Source: Calditrichota bacterium
GTDB taxonomy: Bacteria > Zixibacteria > MSB-5A5 > GN15 > FEB-12
NCBI GenBank assembly: GCA_030641085.1
Contig: DAOWIC010000081.1
Span: 1-5,102, forward strand
Length of the DNA: 5,102 nt
Reading direction: 5' to 3'
The notes beneath the pieces are model-generated. The model did not search any database and was not told where the DNA came from. It saw only the letters and a program-made list of their open reading frames with translations. Position numbers and translations under genes: made by a program. Each line of letters starts with the position of its first letter. The stretch's first letter is position 1. Below are positions 1 through 5,102 of this stretch, in pieces.

Positions 1-113
1 AAGTGCTGGCTAACCCCGCTCACATCGACTCAATTCGTCACCGGACATTTTGTTTTGTATCAAAAGCCGATTTGTTACGTTTCTATAGTTAAGCGACCCA
101 CCACGAGGAGATT
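1..113. other. Leader region upstream of the barrel-like gene; possible tail of an upstream gene
   Basis: No gene is recognisable here. One plus-strand frame is open from base 3 to a TAA at 90-92 (about 29 codons, reading VLANPAHIDSI near its start) and could be the end of a gene lying off the left edge. A second frame is also open from base 1 into the next gene, but it is rich in Cys and Trp and looks non-coding. If the first frame is real, its stop lies 21 bases before the next ATG, which would make the two genes an operon. The stretch from about 48 to 92 is AT-richer than its surroundings, which fits a promoter equally well. I cannot decide between the two. Confidence 0.2.
105..110 (+). 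promoter_or_regulatory. Ribosome-binding site of the barrel-like gene
   Basis: GAGGAG lies 3 bases before the ATG at 114. The motif is strong but its spacing is a little short. It supports ATG 114 over the later in-frame ATGs at 138 and 195. An in-frame TAA at 90-92 means no earlier ATG can be used. Confidence 0.6.
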
Positions 114-728
114 ATGCACGCCTTATTACTGGCAACAATGCTAAGCCTGCCGTTGTATCCGCTCAATCCGGTTCAGCAGGACACGCTCTCCTTCATGAGT
201 CTGCATATTACCGGCGGAGTGGATGGTCCGAACGGGATTTTGTCCGCCGGTCCGGAGCTGTCCGCCAAATATGAAATGTTGTTTTATCATCCGTTGATAT
301 TGAGGGCAGCGTTTGATTATCGCTTCGGGCAGGTCAACTCCGTGCTCTATCCGCAGGGAAGTCTGCGCGCGGGCACTTTCTCCGCGGAAGTGCTGTACTA
401 CCGGGGCACTAAGAGAATGACCGGCTATATCGGGGGTGGGATAGTCTTTGCCCGACACAGTTTCGACATGAGAGAACACGCGGCCGACTCGCTGGTGCGC
501 TCGGAGGGAATTACCAATGTCGAGGTCAGCAATGTAGTGGGTTATCGCATTACCACCGGACTGCGTTTTCGTCACAACTTCTCGCTCGAAATCAGCGTGA
601 CCGATATCAGGCCGGATTTTCTCTATATCACCCGGACCAGTTCGGACCGCTATACGCTGGTGCGCAAACAGGTACGGTTCAATGATTTCCGTGTGAGTTT
701 CGGATATTTGTTTACGCTGAAGATGTAG
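114..728 (+). CDS. Hypothetical exported protein, probable small outer-membrane beta-barrel
   Basis: I do not recognise a named family. The 204-residue product starts with a hydrophobic stretch (about residues 3-16) that could be a signal peptide, although it has no Lys or Arg before the hydrophobic core, which is atypical. The rest is rich in short alternating polar/hydrophobic segments with many Tyr, Phe and Gly, for example around residues 63-72, 84-97, 102-114, 140-152, 156-163 and 190-203. This pattern is typical of antiparallel membrane strands in 8- to 10-stranded outer-membrane barrels. The last strand (FRVSFGYLFTLKM) is aromatic-rich like a barrel's closing strand, but it ends in Met rather than the classical terminal Phe. 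There are no cysteines and no lipobox. The start is supported by GAGGAG at 105-110. The gene converges on tgt and appears independent of the minus-strand operon. The barrel assignment is inferred from composition; a soluble beta-rich periplasmic protein is the main alternative. Confidence 0.6.
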   Translation: MHALLLATMLSLPLYPLNPVQQDTLSFMSLHITGGVDGPNGILSAGPELSAKYEMLFYHPLILRAAFDYRFGQVNSVLYPQGSLRAGTFSAEVLYYRGTKRMTGYIGGGIVFARHSFDMREHAADSLVRSEGITNVEVSNVVGYRITTGLRFRHNFSLEISVTDIRPDFLYITRTSSDRYTLVRKQVRFNDFRVSFGYLFTLKM

Positions 729-746
729 TTATCAAGCGCGTGCGCC

Positions 747-1889
747 TCACGCCCTGCCGTTTATCGCGTATCGCTTTAGAAATCCCCTGCGAAACGAATC
801 AAACCGATCTTCCTCGATCGCCTGCCTGATATTGCGCATCAGGTCCTGGAAAAACCAGGTCGAGTGATACGAGGCCAGCACCATGCCGGTGATTTCCGAT
901 TGGTTGTACAGGTGGCGAATGTACGCCCGGCTGTAGCGTTGACAGACCTTGCACGCACAATTCGGATCAAGTGGCCGATCATCGGCTGCGAAGTCGGCGT
1001 TGCGGTAAGTGATCGGACCCTCGGAGGTGAAGACCGCGCCGGTCCGGGCGTTGCGGGTGGGCAAAACGCAGTCGAACATGTCCACGCCGTGCGAGACCGC
1101 CATCAGGATATCTTCCGGATAACCGATGCCCATCATGTAGCGCAGTTTGTCATCAGGAAGATACGCTATCGTGTGCGCCAGCATATCCTCCATTTTCTCC
1201 TTGCTCTCCCCCACCGACAGACCGCCGATAGCGTTGCCGGGGAAATCAAGGGAGACAATCTGCTCGGCCGACTCGGTGCGCAGATCTTTGTAAGTCGAGC
1301 CCTGAACAATTCCGAAAAGATGTTGTGTCGGTCGATTACTGTCATGTTCGGCGAGTTGGTGATGATGTTCCCGACAGCGTTTGGCCCAATCGAACGTGCG
1401 TCTCACGCCGGTAGCGGCCAAGCCCCTGTCGGCCGGGTATGGCACGCACTGGTCGAAGGCCATGATTATGTCGGCGCCGATATCGTGCTGAATCTCCATC
1501 ACTTTTTCCGGCGTGAACAGGTGATAGGAACCGTCGTGATGGGACTGGAATTTGACACCGTCGTCAGAGATGCGCGAGATATCCCTTAGCGAAAAGACCT
1601 GATACCCGCCGCTGTCGGTAAGCGTGGGACGATTCCAGCCGTTGAATCGGGCCAGCCCGCCGAGGGATTTGATTATCTCCGTGCCCGGGCGAAGGTACAG
1701 ATGGTAGGTATTGCTGAGCATAATCTCCGCGCCGCAGTTTTCGAGGTCCTCGGCGGTCAGCGCCTTTACCGCGCCGGATGTTCCGACCGGCATGAATGCC
1801 GGAGTCTGAAATCGGCCGTGGGGAGTATCAACCTCGCCGCGCCGGGCATTGTTGTCTTTGGTCTTGAGAGTATAGATTCTATCGTTCAT
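747..1889 (-). CDS. tgt: Queuine/preQ1 tRNA-guanine transglycosylase
   Basis: This cytoplasmic enzyme swaps the guanine at wobble position 34 of GUN-anticodon tRNAs (Asp, Asn, His, Tyr) for preQ1, the committed tRNA step of queuosine synthesis. The product is 380 residues, normal for bacterial Tgt, and all hallmarks are present. TDSGGYQVFS holds the general acid/base Asp92. The MAFDQC pocket motif is at 143-148. GGLSVGE is at 222-228, and its Val226 is typical of bacterial preQ1-using enzymes rather than eukaryotic queuine enzymes. FDCVLPTRNAR at 272-282 holds the nucleophile Asp273. The zinc site is Cys311, Cys313, Cys316 and His342, with the family's usual spacing. The N-terminus (ARRGEV, then FMPVGTSGAVKAL) aligns with the family, so the ATG at 1889 is secure. 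No clear GGAG-type ribosome-binding site precedes it, only a weak AAAG. It lies 42 bases after radA and is probably the last gene of that operon. Confidence 0.97.
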   Translation of the reverse strand: MNDRIYTLKTKDNNARRGEVDTPHGRFQTPAFMPVGTSGAVKALTAEDLENCGAEIMLSNTYHLYLRPGTEIIKSLGGLARFNGWNRPTLTDSGGYQVFSLRDISRISDDGVKFQSHHDGSYHLFTPEKVMEIQHDIGADIIMAFDQCVPYPADRGLAATGVRRTFDWAKRCREHHHQLAEHDSNRPTQHLFGIVQGSTYKDLRTESAEQIVSLDFPGNAIGGLSVGESKEKMEDMLAHTIAYLPDDKLRYMMGIGYPEDILMAVSHGVDMFDCVLPTRNARTGAVFTSEGPITYRNADFAADDRPLDPNCACKVCQRYSRAYIRHLYNQSEITGMVLASYHSTWFFQDLMRNIRQAIEEDRFDSFRRGFLKRYAINGRA

Positions 1890-1931
1890 CTTTGATTTGG
1901 ATCATTCATCTGATTGGGGCAATTTCGGGGA

Positions 1932-3296
1932 TCAGTTCAATATATCCTCCAGCCCCTGCTGGATGGCTGAGGCACCGATGAGTTCAATCGGCCGATCGGT
2001 CACTTTGTCGAGATTACTGCGCGGGATTATCATTCGTTCGAAGCCCATTTTGGCCGCCTCGCTAATTCGCTTATCGATCATGGTAATGCCGCGCACTTCG
2101 CCGGACAGCCCCACCTCGCCGGCGACCAGCGTTTTCAAGTTCACCGGCTTGTCCAGGAGCGACGAAACGATGGCAGTTATTATCGGCAGATCGGCGGCCG
2201 GTTCGGTCAGCTTCAGGCCGCCCGCGACCGAGACAAAAACATCGTTGGCAGCCATTGGATAGCCGCTCCGTTTTTCCAAAATCGCCAACAGCAACGCGAG
2301 TCGTTTGTTGTCGATCCCGCCCGCCACGCGTTGCGGCGTGCCGTAATTGGCGGCCGTCACCAGCGCCTGAATCTCCACCAGGATTGGGCGATTGCCCTCG
2401 CAGATCGCGGTCACCACCGAGCCGGAACGCTTTTCGGTAGTGTTGTCCGAAAGAAACAAAAGCGACGGGTTGGCGACCTCGACCAGTCCCTCCGGCATCA
2501 TCTCAAACAGGCCGATCTCACTCACCGAACCGAAACGGTTTTTAGTGGCGCGCAACATGCGATAAAGATGGGTTTGGTCACCCTCGAAATATATAACCGT
2601 ATCCACCATGTGCTCGAGCACCTTCGGACCGGCCACCATGCCGTCTTTGGTAACATGGCCGACCAGGAAAAGGGCGAACTCTTTCTGCTTGGCGGATGTG
2701 ATCAACCGGTTGGCGACCTCACGGACCTGCGCCACCGTGCCGGGCGGCGAATCAAACAGGCTGCTGGAAACAGTCTGGATCGAATCGATAAGCACAATGC
2801 CGTAATCCTGCTGCGCGACCAGGTCGAGGATCTCCTCCACCGAGGTTGAGTTGACCGCCGTGATCTGGTCGCCGGCGACCTGCAGCCGCCCGCAACGCAG
2901 TTTGAGTTGCGCGAGTGATTCCTCGCCCGTCACATAAAGGACCGGCAGTTGCTGTTTCGAGAAAGCTTCCGCCGCCTGCAGGATCAAGGTCGACTTGCCG
3001 ATACCCGGATCGCCGCCGAGCAGGACTGTCATGCCGGGCAGGAGCTGCCCGCCGAGGACACGGTCCAGTTCGACAATTCCGGAACGGTAACCGGACATTC
3101 TCTCGGCGCTGATATCGGGAATCTTCACCGGACGAGCGAGTGTCGCCGTGCGAGTCGCTGTCTTTCGGGCCGGCTTGACCTCTTCGATCAGGCTGTTCCA
3201 CTGATTACATTCGCGGCACTGACCCTGCCACTTGGCGTGTTCCGCTCCGCACTGGGAACAGTAGTAGGCGGTCTTTGTTTTCTTACTCGGAAGCAT
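1932..3296 (-). CDS. radA: DNA repair protein RadA
   Basis: RadA is a RecA-like ATPase that drives branch migration of recombination intermediates and helps RecA-dependent repair. With the start at 3296 the product is 454 residues, close to the usual 450-460. It begins with a four-cysteine zinc finger (Cys13, Cys16, Cys27, Cys30). The RecA-type core has Walker A GDPGIGKST at 95-103 and Walker B IVLIDS at 167-172, followed by the RadA-specific KNRFG motif at 252-256. The C-terminal third is the Lon-protease-like domain (about 285-454); where Lon carries its catalytic Ser this protein reads EPAADL, as expected for the non-proteolytic RadA version. The frame stays open 33 codons further upstream, to an ATG at 3395 inside mlaF. 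That extension is rejected because RadA proteins begin just before the zinc finger and the extension would overlap mlaF by almost 100 bases. The start lies one base after the mlaF stop (TAA, G, ATG) with no strong ribosome-binding site, implying coupling to mlaF translation. Confidence 0.97.
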   Translation of the reverse strand: MLPSKKTKTAYYCSQCGAEHAKWQGQCRECNQWNSLIEEVKPARKTATRTATLARPVKIPDISAERMSGYRSGIVELDRVLGGQLLPGMTVLLGGDPGIGKSTLILQAAEAFSKQQLPVLYVTGEESLAQLKLRCGRLQVAGDQITAVNSTSVEEILDLVAQQDYGIVLIDSIQTVSSSLFDSPPGTVAQVREVANRLITSAKQKEFALFLVGHVTKDGMVAGPKVLEHMVDTVIYFEGDQTHLYRMLRATKNRFGSVSEIGLFEMMPEGLVEVANPSLLFLSDNTTEKRSGSVVTAICEGNRPILVEIQALVTAANYGTPQRVAGGIDNKRLALLLAILEKRSGYPMAANDVFVSVAGGLKLTEPAADLPIITAIVSSLLDKPVNLKTLVAGEVGLSGEVRGITMIDKRISEAAKMGFERMIIPRSNLDKVTDRPIELIGASAIQQGLEDILN

Positions 3297-3297
3297 C

Positions 3298-4053
3298 TTA
3301 CATCTTAATCGGTCCGACCGACGAACCGCTGATAAACTGTTGAACAACCTCGTTGTCGGTGGCGCGGACTTCAGCCGGAGAACCGTCGAACTCAATCTTC
3401 CCGCCGTGCAGCATGACGATCCGGTCGGCGATCTTGAAGGCTGACTTCATGTCGTGAGTCACGGCCACCGAGGTCACATTGAGCCTGCTATTCAGTTCGA
3501 CAATCAAGTCATCGATCATGTCGGCCTTTATCGGATCCAACCCGGTGGTCGGTTCGTCATAGAGCAACACCTCGGGACTGTTGGCAATTGCCCGCGCCAG
3601 ACCGACTCGCTTACGCATGCCGCCGGACAACTCAGCCGAACGTTTGCGGCCGACGCCGGTAAGGCCGACCATCTCCAGCTTCTGGGCGACTATCTGTTTG
3701 ATCTGCCCCTCTGTGTGCATGCGCGATTCCTTGAGGCCCAGCCCGACATTCTCCTCGACTGTCAGTGAATCCAAAAGCGCCGCCGATTGAAACAGCATGC
3801 CGAACCGCCGCCGCATCTCGATCAGTTGCCGGCTGGAGAGTTCGGATATATCCTCATCATCGAACAACACTCTTCCCTCATCCGGATCGAGCAAGCGGAT
3901 CAGATGTTTCAGTAGAACCGATTTGCCGCAACCGGACTGGCCGATAATAACAATTGACTGGCCGCGCATGATATCAAGATTGACACCATCAAGCACCTGC
4001 AGCGAATTGAAGCGCTTCTTGAGATTCTCAATTTGTATCAGAGCGTCCGCCAT
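3298..4053 (-). CDS. mlaF: MlaF-type ABC transporter ATP-binding protein (phospholipid transport)
   Basis: This is the cytoplasmic ATPase that pairs with the MlaE permease to move phospholipids between the inner and outer membranes (maintenance of lipid asymmetry). The 251-residue product has a complete ABC set: Walker A GQSGCGKS at 38-45, Q-loop Gln89 in MLFQS, signature LSGGM at 142-146 followed by RKRVGLARAI, Walker B VLLYDE at 162-167, the DEPTTGLDPI D-loop region, and H-loop His200 in VTHDM. The signature LSGGMRKRVGLARAI with YDEPTTGLDPI is characteristic of the MlaF/MCE-associated ATPase subfamily. The C-terminal QFISGSSVGPIKM resembles the short tail seen in that family. The start at 4053 is chosen over an ATG at 4080 because AGGA (4060-4063) sits 6 bases upstream and because the longer form would overlap mlaE by 26 bases. 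It begins one base after the mlaE stop and ends one base before radA. Confidence 0.94.
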   Translation of the reverse strand: MADALIQIENLKKRFNSLQVLDGVNLDIMRGQSIVIIGQSGCGKSVLLKHLIRLLDPDEGRVLFDDEDISELSSRQLIEMRRRFGMLFQSAALLDSLTVEENVGLGLKESRMHTEGQIKQIVAQKLEMVGLTGVGRKRSAELSGGMRKRVGLARAIANSPEVLLYDEPTTGLDPIKADMIDDLIVELNSRLNVTSVAVTHDMKSAFKIADRIVMLHGGKIEFDGSPAEVRATDNEVVQQFISGSSVGPIKM

Positions 4054-4054
4054 A

Positions 4055-4834
4055 TCACATCCTGAACAGAATAACCGCAAATATAAAATTGAAAACGAGG
4101 ATCAGAACCGACGAGATAACCACCGATGTGGTCGTTGCCCTGCCCACACCCTGGGCTCCGCCCTCGGCGTTAAACCCTTCATAGCATCCGATGAGACCGA
4201 TGATGAAGCCGAACATGCCCGCCTTGACCAGACCGTTAATAAGGTCGGCCAGTTTGAACGAGTCGCGAAATCCGAACAAGAAGGTCTCCGAGGATACTTC
4301 GACGCCAATCACCGACACGACCAGTCCCCCTACAATGGCGATGAAATTGGCAAAGAGGACCAGAAGCGGCACCATAAAGAGACAAGCGATCATGCGCGGC
4401 ATAACCAGATAACGCACCGGGTTGATGCCCATCGACTCGAGCGCATCAATCTGCTCGGTAACTTTCATCGAACCCAGTTCGGCCGTGATACCGGCGCCCA
4501 CGCGCCCGGCGATGACAAGGGCTGACAGCACCGGCGCCAGTTCCATAACAACCGCCTTGCCGACCGCCTGTCCCAGATAACGAAGCGGCGCACCGATAAA
4601 TTTGAACTGATATGCCGCCTGCCAGGCTGAAACCGCGCCGACAAAAATGGAGATGATAATTATCAGGGGGAGCGATTTGACGCCGAGGACATAGAGTTGC
4701 TCAGAAATGAGGCCGGGAGAGTGATGGATATGGCGCAGCGAGGCAATAAATCGCCCCCAGAGCACAAAGATACCACCGACTTTAGTGATGATCCTGATGC
4801 CGTGGCGGCCAAGTGCGTAAAACCCCAGCTCCAT
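4055..4834 (-). CDS. mlaE: MlaE-type ABC transporter permease (phospholipid transport)
   Basis: This inner-membrane permease of the MlaE (YrbE/TGD1-like) family forms the transmembrane core of a lipid transporter with MlaF and an MCE-domain protein. The 259-residue product has the usual family length. An amphipathic N-terminal segment (about 1-35) is followed by hydrophobic segments near 54-72, 95-110, 147-176, 201-217 and 237-257. The family hallmark is very clear: MELAPVLSALVIAGR at 97-111, then RVGAGITAELGSMKVTEQI at 111-129 and DALESMGINPVRYLVMPR at 130-147. The C-terminal motif GGAQGVGRATTTSVV (225-239) is also typical. The start is supported by AGGAGAG at 4838-4844, 5 bases from AGGAG to the ATG. 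It lies 8 bases after dnaB and one base before mlaF (TGA, T, ATG). No MCE-domain gene is adjacent in this window. Confidence 0.95.
   Translation of the reverse strand: MELGFYALGRHGIRIITKVGGIFVLWGRFIASLRHIHHSPGLISEQLYVLGVKSLPLIIIISIFVGAVSAWQAAYQFKFIGAPLRYLGQAVGKAVVMELAPVLSALVIAGRVGAGITAELGSMKVTEQIDALESMGINPVRYLVMPRMIACLFMVPLLVLFANFIAIVGGLVVSVIGVEVSSETFLFGFRDSFKLADLINGLVKAGMFGFIIGLIGCYEGFNAEGGAQGVGRATTTSVVISSVLILVFNFIFAVILFRM
4060..4063 (-). promoter_or_regulatory. Ribosome-binding site of mlaF (decides its start)
   Basis: AGGA on the minus strand, inside the last codons of mlaE, lies 6 bases before the ATG at 4053. It favours that start over the ATG at 4080, which would add nine residues (MRLFCSGCD) foreign to the family. 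Confidence 0.55.
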
Positions 4835-4837
4835 TGA

Positions 4838-4844
4838 CTCTCCT
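4838..4844 (-). promoter_or_regulatory. Ribosome-binding site of mlaE overlapping the dnaB stop codon
   Basis: On the minus strand the dnaB stop TAG runs directly into AGGAGAG (TAGGAGAG). The mlaE ATG follows 5 bases after the AGGAG core. Ribosomes finishing dnaB therefore terminate on the mlaE ribosome-binding site, an arrangement that favours coupled translation. Confidence 0.7.
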
Positions 4845-5102
4845 AAAAAGGAATATCGTGACCGTCGACCGCCTCCGCTCCGGGCGGCAGTTCGGCGTGA
4901 CGTTGCTCGAGACTTTCAAAGCGCGTCAGCTCGCCGCGGAAGGTCAGCTTGACCGTTCCGGTCGGACCGTTACGCTGTTTGGCAACAATAATCTCGGCGA
5001 CACCGATCTTCTCGGCGTTTTTCGGATCCCTCCGGTCATCGGAGCTCAGGTAGAATTCCGGGCGGTAGACAAACATGACGACATCGGCGTCCTGCTCTAT
5101 CG
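4843..5102 (-). CDS. dnaB: Replicative DNA helicase DnaB, C-terminal end (partial)
   Basis: DnaB is the hexameric helicase that unwinds the replication fork. Only the last 85 residues are in the window; the 5' part lies beyond the right edge, so the ATG at 5076 is an internal Met and not a start. Reading from the edge, IEQDADVVMFVYRPEFY is the conserved stretch that follows the ssDNA-binding loop of the RecA-like domain. AEIIVAKQRNGPTGTVKLTF is the last conserved helicase motif (H4); its KQR carries the Lys and Arg that reach into the neighbouring subunit's nucleotide site in this family. FESLEQR and a flexible acidic tail ending in DIPF complete a normal DnaB C-terminus. The gene is therefore intact at this end. 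It is the most upstream visible gene of the minus-strand cluster, 8 bases before mlaE. Confidence 0.95.
   Translation of the reverse strand, partial: IEQDADVVMFVYRPEFYLSSDDRRDPKNAEKIGVAEIIVAKQRNGPTGTVKLTFRGELTRFESLEQRHAELPPGAEAVDGHDIPF

Noticed and set aside
84..89. TATAGT as a promoter -10 element for the barrel-like gene
   Set aside because: No matching -35 hexamer lies at 16-18 bases. The nearest TTGTAT (55-60) is 23 bases away, so the evidence is too weak to call a promoter.
141..575. Minus-strand open frame opposite the barrel-like gene
   Set aside because: The plus-strand frame is longer, has a good ribosome-binding site and a coherent beta-rich pattern. The minus-strand translation has none of these.
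738..752. Hairpin between the convergent genes as a terminator
   Set aside because: The stem is only 5 bp, lacks a T tract on both strands and overlaps the tgt stop codon. It is not enough to call an intrinsic terminator.
864..1589. Long plus-strand open frame (241 codons) opposite tgt
   Set aside because: It lies wholly antisense to a tgt with every catalytic and zinc residue intact, and its translation has no recognisable domain. It is a shadow of the GC-rich codon pattern.
1890..1931. Promoter or terminator between radA and tgt
   Set aside because: The 42-base gap shows no clear hairpin with a T tract and no convincing -35/-10 pair, so tgt is treated as part of the same operon.
2331..2849. 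Plus-strand open frame opposite radA
   Set aside because: It is antisense to the conserved RadA core and shows no domain or convincing start.
3797..4525. Long plus-strand open frame (242 codons) opposite mlaF and mlaE
   Set aside because: It spans the junction of two clearly real genes on the other strand. Its translation is a charged His/Arg/Asp-rich sequence without domain character, so it is an antisense shadow.
4843..5076. Stand-alone 77-residue gene starting at the ATG at 5076
   Set aside because: The frame continues to the window edge as IEQDADVV, which is conserved DnaB sequence. This is the end of dnaB, not a small gene.

Overview
The window looks like the chromosome of a Gram-negative (two-membrane) bacterium. 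It encodes a MlaE/MlaF-type lipid-transport ABC pair and a probable outer-membrane beta-barrel, next to housekeeping genes of ordinary length with intact motifs. Base composition is moderately GC-rich and looks even throughout. I see no insertion sequence, phage gene, CRISPR array, rRNA or tRNA. The lineage cannot be fixed from the sequence alone. The gene order would suit an uncultured FCB-like or deltaproteobacterial-like group, but that is only a guess.

Layout: positions 1-113 are a short leader, possibly holding the tail of an upstream gene. It is followed by one plus-strand gene (114-728) for a small, unrecognised, probably exported beta-rich protein. All other genes are on the minus strand and are transcribed from the right edge leftward: the 3' end of dnaB (replicative helicase, cut by the window edge at 5102), then mlaE (permease), mlaF (ATPase), radA (recombination/branch-migration ATPase) and tgt (tRNA-guanine transglycosylase). 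The plus-strand gene and tgt converge with only 18 bases between their stop codons.

The minus-strand genes are packed tightly: 8 bases between dnaB and mlaE, 1 base between mlaE and mlaF, 1 base between mlaF and radA, and 42 bases between radA and tgt. The mlaE ribosome-binding site overlaps the dnaB stop codon. This suggests a single operon with translational coupling, joining DNA replication and repair (dnaB, radA), phospholipid transport between the membranes (mlaEF) and queuosine tRNA modification (tgt). No MCE-domain (MlaD-like) partner gene lies beside mlaEF in this window, which is the most notable point of the layout.

I found no convincing new biological system. The points worth checking are the split of the Mla machinery, the one-base gene junctions, the over-long radA reading frame, and the identity of the orphan barrel-like protein.
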